A stretch of 64,000 bases of DNA from an uncultured Lentisphaeria bacterium (GTDB lineage Bacteria > Verrucomicrobiota > Lentisphaeria > Victivallales > UBA1829). How positions within the stretch are numbered: the stretch's first letter is position 1; each line of letters starts with the position of its first letter. A program made the translations under genes and the position numbers. The DNA lies in contig CAJKAR010000026.1 in assembly GCA_905197955.1 (NCBI GenBank), forward strand, positions 1-64,000, in the 5' to 3' direction. Below, in pieces: positions 26,323 to 36,300 of this stretch. The notes under the pieces were generated by a model that saw nothing but the letters and a program-made list of their open reading frames with translations, had not been told where the DNA came from and did not search any database.

Positions 26323-27087
26323 TCAATAGGTCCAGTTGTCATAGGGGAAATACTGCATCTTGTTGAGATTCCAGTAGCTGCCCGATACGATAAGGGTGGT
26401 GTAGTCGCGGTTTTCCGCATGTCCGTCGAAGAAGATGACGTTCATCGCCCTGGAATTGTTGTGACGATAGGCGGAATACCAGTCGGAACCGGAATTGTTG
26501 CCGGTTGCCCAGAACTTCTCCGGGGACATTTTCCACATGGTGTTTCGTCCGGCATAGGTGGTTTCCGTAAAGGCGATCTTCCGGGAGGCGGCACGGATTT
26601 TGTTCAGGCGGTAATAGCGACCCTCGTCGGATGTCATTCCGGGGAGCAGTTCCCCGTTGAGGTATTCATCTGCATAAGTGGACGAGAGCGTCTGCCAACC
26701 TGCCCCGATCCATTTGTCGCCATCGGAGAGCGGACGCGTGGAGTCCGGACAGATGTTGTTTTTCCGTACATAATTCAACCCCCAGTATCCTGTCGAAGAA
26801 TAGGACTTGAATCCGAGACTCGCACAAAAATCCGGATTCTGGAACCATTTGAGATCCCCGCCCCCGTTGAACGGAACCCACGCGTCGTTGTTGCCGTTTG
26901 CATACATGACTCCCGCTGTTCCAAGGGCTTTCATGGAATTTATACAGGAAAGAGTCCTTGCTTTGGCTCGTGCGGATCCCAGCGCAGGCATGAGGAGAGA
27001 TGCAAGAACAGCTATAATTGCAATTACAATTAAAAGTTCTATCAATGTAAATAGAGGAGCCAATTGTTTTTTCTCTTTCATCGCCAT
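26323..27087 (-). CDS. Pseudopilin-like protein (prepilin N-terminus, DGH C-terminus)
   Basis: 254 residues. APLFTLIELLIVIAIIAVLASLLMPALGSARAKARTLSCINSMKALG is the prepilin motif and conserved follow-on. The C-terminus has YRHNNSRAMNVIFFDGHAEN. The second ATG (27081) has better spacing to AAGGAA than the first (27087). It lies between the GntR gene (12 bases away) and the glycosidase (30 bases away), so the three are one operon. Confidence 0.85.
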   Translation of the reverse strand: MAMKEKKQLAPLFTLIELLIVIAIIAVLASLLMPALGSARAKARTLSCINSMKALGTAGVMYANGNNDAWVPFNGGGDLKWFQNPDFCASLGFKSYSSTGYWGLNYVRKNNICPDSTRPLSDGDKWIGAGWQTLSSTYADEYLNGELLPGMTSDEGRYYRLNKIRAASRKIAFTETTYAGRNTMWKMSPEKFWATGNNSGSDWYSAYRHNNSRAMNVIFFDGHAENRDYTTLIVSGSYWNLNKMQYFPYDNWTY

Positions 27088-27098
27088 TTCCTTCTGTT

Positions 27099-28142
27099 TT
27101 ATTTCTGCTGTATGATTTCAACCGGTATGATTTCCGTGTTCTGTTCCAGAGGGTTCTGAGCGGAGAGGAGGAAGCGTGCTCGTTCCGCGATCCGCTCTGC
27201 GAATTCACGGAAAGGCAGTTTATAGATATAGCCAGGAGCTTTTTTGACGGTTCCGTCTGTGATGTCGGGACGGATCAGGGCAATTTTCCGACGGAAGTCG
27301 GGACAGCCCTCCTCGATCGCCTGAAAAAGCCGGTCGTTGAGAGCCGTAGCGCAGAAAATGGCATCCACAGGGACGCCGCAGAGAAGCAGTTTCCGCAAAT
27401 CTTCGCAGACACTTGCAATATCATCCAGAAACAGATTTCTGTTCAGTTCCACACCGGCTTCCTGATAGGCCCGGATGAGTCCATGGAGCTGGACTTTTTT
27501 CTCCTTGTTCTGCGGAAAATAGATAACTCTGGTTCTGTTTTCCGCCAGCAGACGCCGTCCGATTTCATACCCGGCGCCTTCGTAGTCGATGGCGATGTTT
27601 CCCGGGCAGTCGCCATCGTAACAGCCGATGATGACTTTCAAACCGTTTTTTCTTAACTCGTCGATGACTTCCAGCTGGTTCGGGTGCGGACGGAGCCAGA
27701 TCAGCAGATCGAGTCCTGCACCTTCCAGTTCACGCCGAATGGTTTCCTTCCGGTGTCCGCTCAGGTTCAGGATATGCTGAACGGCAGGGATTGTCGCCAG
27801 TTCGCGCAGAATGTGGGAAAGACGAAGGGCCTGATATGGAAAGTAATGCGCCAGCATTCCGTCGTTTTCCAGAATTCCGATGATCGGGAGGGCATCGCTC
27901 CCCTGCAGAATTTTCTGAGCCGGATTCGTGAAGCTGCCCAGACTCGGACGTGCTATGATGAAGCCATCTTCCGTGAGGACCTTCATCGCCTTGCTGACGG
28001 TTGGACGGCTGACATCGAATTTTTTTGCCAGTTCAGCAACCGTCGGAATGCGGACAGAGTTTTTTCCTGCACGCAGGATCAGCGTCATCACATAGCGCCG
28101 GATCTTCATGTATTCTGCAACGGGACTTTCTGCTTTTTTCAT
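27099..28142 (-). CDS. GntR-type regulator with LacI-like sugar-binding domain
   Basis: 347 residues. The winged helix (IPTVAELAKKFDVSRPTVSKAMKVLTEDGFIIARPSLGSF, about 32-71) is followed by a periplasmic-binding-like sensor beginning PIIGILENDG near residue 86. It heads the operon with the pseudopilin and glycosidase and presumably senses a product of that enzyme. Its promoter at 28201-28229 is close to consensus, and an imperfect palindrome (ACTTGGTAA / TTAGCTAACTT, 28172-28195) sits just downstream as a possible operator. Confidence 0.82.
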   Translation of the reverse strand: MKKAESPVAEYMKIRRYVMTLILRAGKNSVRIPTVAELAKKFDVSRPTVSKAMKVLTEDGFIIARPSLGSFTNPAQKILQGSDALPIIGILENDGMLAHYFPYQALRLSHILRELATIPAVQHILNLSGHRKETIRRELEGAGLDLLIWLRPHPNQLEVIDELRKNGLKVIIGCYDGDCPGNIAIDYEGAGYEIGRRLLAENRTRVIYFPQNKEKKVQLHGLIRAYQEAGVELNRNLFLDDIASVCEDLRKLLLCGVPVDAIFCATALNDRLFQAIEEGCPDFRRKIALIRPDITDGTVKKAPGYIYKLPFREFAERIAERARFLLSAQNPLEQNTEIIPVEIIQQK

Positions 28143-28200
28143 CGTTTTTTCTATCTGATTTTCGGCTTTTAAGTTAGCTAATGTTTACCAAGTCTTTTAT

Positions 28201-28229
28201 ATTATATAACAAAAAGTTTTTTTTGTCAA
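28201..28229 (-). promoter_or_regulatory. Consensus sigma-70-like promoter of the GntR operon
   Basis: Minus-strand TTGACA (28229-28224), 17-base spacer, TATAAT (28206-28201). Both hexamers are perfect. Confidence 0.75.
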
Positions 28230-29391
28230 GCACCTTCTCTTTTTTTTCAGGAATTTTTCATCGGGCCTCATGATGATTTCCGAATAATAAACGAAATGAA
28301 AAAGATTTATTCTTCCTGTATCAAAAGCATCTGCTGGAAGAGAAGTTGGAATGCAAGCTGTTCCAACTGAGAGAGATTCCACTTGTTCCAACCGCCGCAG
28401 ATAAATCTTAAATCAGAGTATTAAGCTGAATGTTGCATGAACTTTCCTTTTTTGAAAAAAAGATTTTTCTCAAGCCTGAAACTTGTTTTTTTCAAGAATG
28501 TTCAGCGTTATTTTTCGCTAATCGGGCATATTCCTCCATTTCCCGTTGCTGATCTGCGACTCGGAAACTGCTCTCCAGACGGGTATTCCGTCGCAATGAT
28601 TTTTGCGACGATCAAGCCAACAGTTTCTGAATCGGACAAGCGCTAAAAAGAGCAACGTAGATTTTTCTGGTCATGAAAGACGTTCCTGAGATTTTTCAGT
28701 ACAAGGCGGCGAGAAAGGAAAGGTATTTGTATATCTAGGATGGACTGATGGAGAAAAACGAACATCTCAAAATCGAGAATCCCTTGATTTTCCACAGAGT
28801 CTCATAATCCTTTCAATCTGTCATTTCTGCCCCCATTTGTAGTTGCGTTGATTGTTTTCTACAACTACCCATTTCCGGACTTTCCTTTCTATAAAAATGA
28901 AGTGTCTCGGCAAGGTACGCTCCCGTCTGCCTTGAATCCGGAAGTACGGGGTGATTTCATCCAAATGGGCAAAAACGTTCCCGAACAGTTTTTCCGCCAT
29001 GACCGCGTCACGATTCCGGTTCGCGTGGGATAGAAGATCACAGCTCGACGAAAGTCAATCACGAATCTAGTGCACCAGCCAATAATGATTCCGAAGAGTA
29101 TTGCAAATGTTGTTCAGCACCAGTGCATGAGCGGTCCGAAAAATTTGGCCAGATAAGACGTGCCAGACGAAATCCTCTTGATTGCTTGTTAATTCCAGAA
29201 TGATTAATACGTTTCGGAATCAAATTTCGCAGAATCAACTTGAAAATTAGCGCCAATGCTGCAATCTTATGTTCTGACAGCTTCATGATATATCCTTATC
29301 TTTTGAGTTAAAATGTAAGTTATATCATGAGTCTTCAAATCCTTTTAATTTTTCATATTCTATGGAATTGTTGTAAATTTTTTTTGATTTT
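28230..29391. other. Long non-coding stretch, no convincing gene
   Basis: Short frames at 28437-28646, 28848-29033 (plus) and 29059-29286 (minus) lack ribosome binding sites and family motifs. The last one starts MKLSEHKIAALALIFKLIL and might be the start of a decayed membrane or transposase gene, but I cannot support that. No repeat of the IS-end family was found here. Confidence 0.4.
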
Positions 29392-29420
29392 AATGCAACT
29401 TTTTTCTTCCAGGAACGCTT
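29392..29420 (+). promoter_or_regulatory. Conserved block upstream of RiPP cassette B
   Basis: AATGCAACTTTTTTC...AACGCTT, 25 of 29 bases identical to the block upstream of cassette A (22611-22639), 40 bases before the ATG at 29461. An AT-rich run precedes it at both loci. Confidence 0.5.
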
Positions 29421-29460
29421 TCAAGGTGAGAAGACAATGTAAAAAACGGAAGAGAATGAA

Positions 29461-29633
29461 ATGACGGACATCTTCGATAAAAAAGTCGTTATGCTTTTTC
29501 AGGAGGATTTGCCTGAAATTCCGAATCTGATCATCGGGATATCAGGGATGGAATATGAAACTTGACAGGGAAAGGTCTCAATCAGCTCCAAGCTGCCGGA
29601 GAAACATCGTCTGCGGATACGGTCCGCTTTTGA
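29461..29633 (+). pseudogene. Short acidic leader-like peptide (RiPP cassette B), frameshifted
   Basis: From ATG 29461 (GGAAGAG upstream) it reads MTDIFDKKVVMLFQEDLPEIPN and on to a TGA at 29563-29565. One added base near the AAA at 29558-29560 restores GLNQLQAAGETSSADTVRF and a stop at 29631-29633. This matches the peptide at 22355-22579 (FDQKV..FREEVPEMPE, DLLQAAGDGEMPADIVCFF). It ends 29 bases before the Nif11-type gene. Function as for cassette A; unknown. Confidence 0.6.
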
Positions 29634-29662
29634 AAAACAAAAAAACGAACAGGAGGTATGTT

Positions 29663-29947
29663 ATGAGCAAAGAAAACGTCGAAAAATTCTATGAAGCGCT
29701 GAAGAACAGCAAGGCAATGGTCGATGAATGGAATAAGCTGGCAGATTCCGCTGACTCAAAGACTTCGGAAAAATCTGTCGCGCAGCTGGTGCACTTTGCC
29801 GCCACAAAAGGCTATGAGTTCACGGCTGAAGATCTCAAGGCATTCGACTCCGAAACACGGGAACTGGAAGCGGATGATCTGAACAAAGTCAACGCCGCTG
29901 GCGGATCCGTGAATCTGGAGTACTGTGTCGGTTGTCCCTGGTGGTGA
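29663..29947 (+). CDS. Nif11-type RiPP precursor peptide
   Basis: 94 residues from the ATG at 29663, which has a perfect AGGAGG at 29651-29656. The leader (residues 1-81) has the Nif11 pattern: MSKENVEKFYEALKN, then VAQLVHFAATKGYEFTAEDLKAF, then ELEADDLNKVNAAGG, ending in a double-glycine cleavage motif. The core is SVNLEYCVGCPWW with two Cys and two terminal Trp. Nif11 leaders guide modification enzymes and export peptidases. No maturase or ABC exporter is adjacent; the nearest candidate is the radical SAM/SPASM enzyme at 20821, next to the sister cassette. A hairpin at 30017-30057 follows. Confidence 0.85.
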   Translation: MSKENVEKFYEALKNSKAMVDEWNKLADSADSKTSEKSVAQLVHFAATKGYEFTAEDLKAFDSETRELEADDLNKVNAAGGSVNLEYCVGCPWW

Positions 29948-30016
29948 AATCAACCGGTGTCGTCATCGCGGATTGTGTCAGGTCCTGCGCATGCTAGACA
30001 GAGAATCAAATTCAAG

Positions 30017-30057
30017 CCCTTTTCAATGATTATTTGAAGAATTTTCATTGAAAAGGG
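30017..30057 (+). terminator. Hairpin after the Nif11 peptide gene
   Basis: CCCTTTTCAATGA (30017-30029) pairs perfectly with TCATTGAAAAGGG (30045-30057) across a 15-base loop. Only a short T-rich tail (TATTTTG) follows, so termination is likely but not certain. Confidence 0.6.
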
Positions 30058-30474
30058 TATTTTGAATGTCCATGAAAAGAGTTTCATAAAAATCGACTTC
30101 TTATATTTTTCATTCCGAAAGGTTAGATTCCTTTTTTTGATAAATCCTCATTACAGCCAGACATTATTACAGAAATGCCTGCATTCATCCTTAATTGCCT
30201 GTAATTTCAGAAAACTAGCTGTAAGGAAAGAGTATCCGCCAGAGGAGTAAATACGGACGGCAATCCTTCAACAAAAGTTTATTCTGCCCACAGCGACTGT
30301 CTGTCTGGAGTATGTTTTTCCTTCCTTTTCGAGAGCAGGAACCGCTCAATCTACATTGCTTTATACGTTATAACACACAGCAAGAAAACTTGGAAAAATA
30401 CCATCATTGATCGATTTGAATTTGTTGGTTACATGATTTTATGAGTATGTTTTCTTTTTTACAGTTCTAATATT
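30058..30474. other. Non-coding gap, nothing recognised
   Basis: Lies between the Nif11 hairpin and the convergent end of the AraC gene. A 62-codon frame at 30062-30250 lacks a ribosome binding site and motifs. Confidence 0.4.
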
Positions 30475-31377
30475 TTACATCAACTCATGCAATCTTTCGT
30501 TTTTACGGCAACAATTGTTTCGATAATCGCGCGGGCTGATACCGTGAAATTTGCGGAATGCTCGTGAAAGAGAAAATCCGCAGCCAAGTCCAACCATAGA
30601 GGCGATTGCATCAAGTTTGTAGGTCGTATTACGCAAAAGATTGGCTGCTGCATTCATGCGCAATTCATGGAGGCGCGCCATTGGAGAAACACCAAAACAG
30701 GTTCTGGAAACGACGTAAAGAGCTGATGGACTGATTCCGGCCTGTCGAGCCATTGCGATTACTGTCCATTGTTTTTCCAGCGAGAGTTCAATGGAATCAA
30801 AAAGCGTCCGCACCCGTTTGACATGATCCGCCTCCGGAACGAAGCGTTTGAGAATTCTTCGCAGCAGCAGCTCAATCATTCGGAATCCATACCATGAGAG
30901 CCCGGATTCATCCTTAAGTGTTGCATTGCTCTCCCGGTATAGAACGGATATGAGCGATCGAAGACATTCCAGATCAACAGCTCTGTCATGAAAACCTTCC
31001 ATATCCCCCAGAAAATGCCACTCTGCAGCTTTCGGTTCCAGATGAAACCAGACAAGTTCAAGCGGCTCATCCGCAGTATACAAGTACCATGTGTCCGCTG
31101 GAAGAAACAACATACTTCCCGAGGAAAATACCTCTTCCGAATCTTCCGACGGCCGGTTCCGGAAATGCAGAATACCTCGATGGATCATCAGCAGGACGTG
31201 ATGCGGATAGCCGGGTGTACGGACAACCAGATAACCGGGACGCAGATAACTGATACCCATCAGAGCAATCGAGGATAAATGTGTTCCCTTCTCCGCAGTA
31301 GACGGAGAAACGATGTGCTCGACAGAGCCCTTGGGAATATATGTAGTTCTGGTTATGTTTTTTATAGGAATTGCCAT
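30475..31377 (-). CDS. AraC-family transcriptional regulator
   Basis: 300 residues. The N-terminal half (about 40-130, with PGYPHHVLLMIHRG and GSMLFLPADTWYLYTADEPLELVWFHLEP) is a cupin-like sugar-sensing domain. The last ~100 residues are the double helix-turn-helix: WTVIAMARQAGISPSALYVVSRTCFGVSPMARLHELRMNAAANLLRN and YKLDAIASMVGLGCGFSLSRAFRKFHGISPRDYR. It is divergent from the GH43-like gene 80 bases away and probably activates that operon. It is the only AraC-type regulator among the six cassettes of this window. Confidence 0.88.
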   Translation of the reverse strand: MAIPIKNITRTTYIPKGSVEHIVSPSTAEKGTHLSSIALMGISYLRPGYLVVRTPGYPHHVLLMIHRGILHFRNRPSEDSEEVFSSGSMLFLPADTWYLYTADEPLELVWFHLEPKAAEWHFLGDMEGFHDRAVDLECLRSLISVLYRESNATLKDESGLSWYGFRMIELLLRRILKRFVPEADHVKRVRTLFDSIELSLEKQWTVIAMARQAGISPSALYVVSRTCFGVSPMARLHELRMNAAANLLRNTTYKLDAIASMVGLGCGFSLSRAFRKFHGISPRDYRNNCCRKNERLHELM

Positions 31378-31458
31378 TGTGATTTCCTTTCTTTTGAACT
31401 ATAATATAGATAAAATAAATAAGAAAGCAATAAAAAGAAAAAAGGAAATGTTATTTTT

Positions 31459-32468
31459 ATGAACTTGCTGCAGAAGCTTCTGGAGATGCGGAAAAGTCCA
31501 ATTCTTCTTGAGGGGAATGAACGTGTAGCTTATCGGGATCCTTGTGTTTATTATAAGGATGGAATCTTTTTTCTGTTCTTCACAATGGTGGAAACGGAAG
31601 CCGATGGGAGCGTTTTTCTCTACGTTGCCATGACGGAAACCCGAGATTTCTGTTCGTTTTCTCCTGTCAAAAAATTAACGGTAAGGGATCGGAAATGCAA
31701 TTATTCCAGTCCGGGAAATATTCTCTTTTTCAGAGGGGGCTATCATCTCTGTTTTCAATCCTATTGCCGCGAGAATGGAGAGAAGTTTGGCAATGAACGC
31801 TGTCGGCTTTTCCATTCCAGTTCCTCCGATCTTCGCCACTGGTCGCAGCCGGAACTGATTCCAGTGAAAGGAAGCAAGCTAAAAGTCGAAGAAATGGGGC
31901 GGATGATTGATCCTTTCTGGTTTTTTGATCGAAATGATCACGGAAAGATCTGGTGCTTTTTCAAGCAGAACGGGATCTCCAGTGCCTGGAGCAGAGATTT
32001 GAAAGGATGGAACTTTTCCGGACGGATGGATGGCGGAGAAAACGTTTGTGTGGTTGCCGATGACAAATGTTATTATCTCTGGAGTTCGCCGGAAAACGGA
32101 ATTCTTCTTCAGACAAGCGAGGATCTCAAGCATTGGAACCGCAATGGAAATCCGATTACGCTCGGACAAAATCAATGGGATTGGGCACGCGGGCGTCTTA
32201 CCGCAGGATTTGTACTGGATCTGCGAAACAATCCTGATGTCGGACTGGCGCTGCTTTTCTATCACGGAACCGGACCGGAAGATGAGTCGGTCATTTTCGA
32301 CACTCATGCCTGCATCGGAATCGCCTGGAGTGATGATTTGCTGCACTGGCGTTATCCTGAGATTCCTGAAAAAAAATATCTTTCCGCACCGCCTCAGCAG
32401 AACTTTCAAGACAGAAAGGAATCTTCATCTCTTTTGAAACGGAAATTCCAAATGCCATCGGATCATAA
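31459..32468 (+). CDS. GH43-like five-bladed propeller glycosidase, 3' end frameshifted
   Basis: About 335 residues, no signal peptide. YRDPCVYYKDGIFFLFFT (Asp near 27) and MIDPFWFFDRNDHGKIWCFF (Asp near 150) fit the catalytic Asp positions of GH43/GH32-type beta-propellers, which remove arabinose, xylose or similar residues. As sequenced, the frame runs on into the next gene. One extra A in the A8 run at 32369-32376 would give PEKKISFRTASAELSRQKG... and a stop at 32466-32468, forty bases before the pseudopilin start. The run-on fusion is therefore probably not real. Confidence 0.65.
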
Positions 32469-32508
32469 AAAGAAACAATCATTACTTGTTGAAAACGAAA
32501 GGAAAAAA

Positions 32509-33279
32509 ATGAAAACAAGATTTTTTTCACTTATCGAACTTCTAATCGTTATTGCAATCATTGCTATTCTGGCTGGGATGCTTCTTCCTGCTCTGAATAA
32601 GGCCCGTCAAACTGCACTGAAAATAAAATGTACTGGGAATCTGAAGCAGATCGGTACGGCCCTCGTTGTATATGCCAATGATCAGGAGTTTTTTCCTCCA
32701 GCGAAGCAGGCGGGCTATAACTTGTTCAATCTGAATACCTGGCACTGGCTGCTGATGCCTTATCTCGGGATGAAGAAAAAAGCACCGGGAGACTGGCCTA
32801 CCGTTGCAAGGAATCGGGAATCCGGGGTTCTGCTCTGTCCAGGACTGACCTTCAATCCCTCCATGCCGGACCGCAACAGCTATTCCATGTTCGGCTTCGG
32901 ACCTCTGGCAGCCTGGTACCGATTGACACCGAACAAGGTGGTTTACGGAGATGCGGGAAATCCCACGGCAACTTATGCCGCATCTCCTTCGTCAACCTGT
33001 TCATTTGACGGAGGAAACGGGATTATTCCCCGTCCATCTATTATTACTCTTATTTCAGAATCCGGATATGTGAGCGGGAAAGATGGGAATGATGCGGTGT
33101 TTCAGGATTGCAAACAGCTTGGAAATGAACTGCAGAATATCCATGATGCAGCCAACGGAAGTAACGGATTTGAAATGGCATATCGACATCTCAGACGGAA
33201 AAATGTACTCTGGCTGGACACCCATGTCTCGGATGTCGGTCTGAATCAGCTTCACAGTCACGGTTTTCTGAAACGGTAA
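32509..33279 (+). CDS. Pseudopilin-like protein (prepilin N-terminus)
   Basis: About 256 residues from the ATG at 32509, which has AAAGGA six bases upstream. MKTRFFSLIELLIVIAIIAILAGMLLPALNKARQTALKIKCTGNLKQIG is a full prepilin motif and must be N-terminal to be processed, so I separate it from the upstream in-frame GH43-like sequence. The C-terminus has YRHLRRKNVLWLDTHVSD, an H-X9-D signature in which the usual Gly is Thr. It lies between the GH43-like gene and the large glycosidase. Confidence 0.8.
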   Translation: MKTRFFSLIELLIVIAIIAILAGMLLPALNKARQTALKIKCTGNLKQIGTALVVYANDQEFFPPAKQAGYNLFNLNTWHWLLMPYLGMKKKAPGDWPTVARNRESGVLLCPGLTFNPSMPDRNSYSMFGFGPLAAWYRLTPNKVVYGDAGNPTATYAASPSSTCSFDGGNGIIPRPSIITLISESGYVSGKDGNDAVFQDCKQLGNELQNIHDAANGSNGFEMAYRHLRRKNVLWLDTHVSDVGLNQLHSHGFLKR

Positions 33280-33387
33280 TGACAGCATTCATGCAGCTTG
33301 TTTCTGAAGCCGCTTATCTGAATCCCACACAACAGAATAAAATATACAGGCCGTTCCGGCCGGATTTGACAGAAGAGGAAATTTTTT

Positions 33388-36300
33388 ATGAATTGCAAAA
33401 GTTTATTTTTCACGCTCGGATTGCTGTATGCCGTCAGTCTTCGGGCAGACTTTACCAGCGGTCTGGTGGCACGCTGGAGCTTCAACGATTCCTCCAGTGA
33501 GGAGGCCTTGTTGACCGATGATATCGGCGGCGTTCGCCTGAAAAAAAGCATCTTTGGCAAAGATGATTTTTTCCATGTGGAACCTGCCGGGACGATCCAG
33601 CTTGGAGGAGCGATTGTCCTTGCTGCGAATGCCGTTCATTCGGACTCCCCCCGCTTCGCAAAACTTTCAGAGACCTGTACGATCTACTGCCGGATCAAAT
33701 ACGGACCTCTGTCAGAATCCGCCTTCAACTTCGGGCTGGTCAATTCACTGACCCCGGCAGACTGGCCGCAGTTGATTTTTACGGAACTTTCTACGCCGCA
33801 GGGAATTGCTGTCCGAGCCAAAGGAACTGGAAAACTTGAGGCGGGAATGGGATCCGGACACATCCCTCCCAGAGAAGCCGGCTGGTCCGATGTTGCGATC
33901 ATCTTCGATGGGAAGAGTAAGAAAGTAGGTCTTTATGTAGATGGGAAAGTCGCCGAACGCCACTCCCCAATGAACCGCCTGGACACCTTCCGCGCCCTGA
34001 TGCTTGGTCGCCTGAAGCAGAACGGTACGCGACGGATCGAACTCGATGAAGTGCGCATCTATGACTCAGCGCTCTCGCCGGAGTGGATTGCAGAAATTGA
34101 ACCGCTCAAACTGGGGAAAAAGGCGGAAGAGAAGAATAGTGCATCACGGCTTGTTCTGGAAGATTTTTCCGATGTCGGCACCTGGCGCACCTGGGAGGTT
34201 GCCAATACGACACCGGGACGATGGTTCGCCGCTGATCTGGTACTGAGCGCAACTCCGGACGCTTCCCGGGATGACGGATTCGCCGGAAAATTGAAATTCG
34301 ACTTTGCCGATGCTGCGAAAACCGGAAAACTGGACTTCTGCCGTGCCAAAGCATCATTGCCGCAGGTGTTTGCCGATGCTGTGGAGTTCGATGCGGATTC
34401 CCAAAATATCCGGGGCAGATTTGCCTTCACTCTGGAGGACTCCATCGGTCGTAAATTGCGAACTCAGGCCGCGGAACTCGGACCTGCCGGCTGGAGGCGC
34501 TACCGGTCGCCAATCACGATTCGCGGATTTGCTCCGCCGTATCGTCTGCACAAGATCCATTTTGAGGCAGACGGAGTCTCCGGGAAAGGAGAACTGCTGA
34601 TTGATGACATCGCCTTCACCGGTGGAGTCAGCAGTCAGCGGATGGTGACAATCCGTCCGGAACTTACCTCGCTGGCGACTGAACCGGGACGCTCTCTGTG
34701 CGCCTCCTATCGGCTGCGCAGCGCGTCGGCAGAGGAGGTTTCGGGTGACCTTTCCATTACTCTCCGCGATGAGCTTGGACGGAGCACGGCGCAAGCGAAA
34801 CAGGCTGTGAAAATTCCAGCGTTCGGTTCTGCCGCAGTGAAATTCGAACTTCCAGCGCAGCAGATCGGCAGTTACCATGCCGAGGTGATTTTCACTTCGG
34901 ATCGTTGCAGAAGCAGCTATCTGGACTGGTTTGCCGTCTTTCAGCCGAATAATGGACGGAAGAACCATACACCGATGTGGTTCGGTATTCAGGATACCGT
35001 CATGTGGAATGGCGAAGCGGAAAATGCGCTTCACAACCGCTGGAAAAAGCTCGCCGGTTTTGACATTGAGCGTTTCTGCATCACCGGCGGACGCATTGAG
35101 ACCGGAACAACCGACAGCTTTCCGGCTATCCGCCGCTATATGAACGATTATGAAAAGCTCGGCATGCTTGCCTGCATCTCCTACACCGACGGAGTCCCTG
35201 CCTATACACAGAAAGTCCCCAAATATCGGGCTGCGCCGACTATACTGCCAGCGTTCCGCTCACATATGGAGAAGGTATTCGGGTGCTTCAAGTTTTTCGA
35301 TTCGGCCCGCTATTTTGAATTCTGGAATGAACCCGATCTTGATTTCTACAACGGAACCTTCGAGGAGTATCTTGCGGCACTGCGAGTGATCCGCGAAGCT
35401 CGCGATGCGGTGGCACCCGCTATTCGCCTTACGACCGGAGGTGTAACAATCAAACATCCGCGGGAAAAGAAGAATTTCTCCCGCAACACCTACATTCAAG
35501 CAAAAGAGTATTATGACATTGCCAGTTTTCACGCACACGGCAGTCTGATGGACTATGTCGAACGGCAGGAGAAAGTGGAGGCATGGCTGGCGGAGGCAGG
35601 CAAGGATGTTCCGATCTGCAATACCGAAACCGGCGATCGCGCCGGATACGCCCCGGAGACCATCCGCCGACAGGCGGGTACGCTCGCCAGAAAGATCATC
35701 TACGCGAAAAGCCGCAATACGGAATTTTACATCTGGTTCACTCTTCAGGACTACTGGGATATGGATCCGGAGGCGGATGACTCTTTCGGACTGGTTACAA
35801 GCGACAATCGGCCGAAACCATCTTTTATCGTGTACAACGAACTGATCCGTCGTCTCGGCAATACCGGACGCGGGGAAAAGCTCGCTGACAAGCAGCTTGA
35901 TCTTTATCGATTCCGCTCGCAGGATGGAAAACGTGAAATTCTGGCGCTCTGGCCGCGGATTGCCGGAACACGTCAGCTTCTCTCTTTGGAAGGAAGCGGT
36001 CCTCTGGAGGCTGTTGATCTTTACGGAAGAAAAATTCCGGTCACATCTTACAGTGGTTATGCGGCAATTCCACTCGATGATGTCATCTATATTTCATATC
36101 CGGCGGGTTGTTATCGTCTGGGGAGCCCCATTGCAGTGCAGGATCGGATTACCGGATGTCCTGCGGGAGGGGTCGTCGATGTGGAAATCAGAATCCGCAA
36201 TCCTTTTAACCGGGAAATGGAACTGCAGAATGCCAGCGGGCGAAAAATTCTGAAACCTGGTGAATCAATTCTTCTTCCACTTCCGTTCTCTGTTCCTGGC

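Noticed and set aside
29059..29286. Possible transposase or membrane protein start (MKLSEHKIAALALIF..)
   Set aside because: No recognisable family motif, no ribosome binding site and no continuation in other frames.
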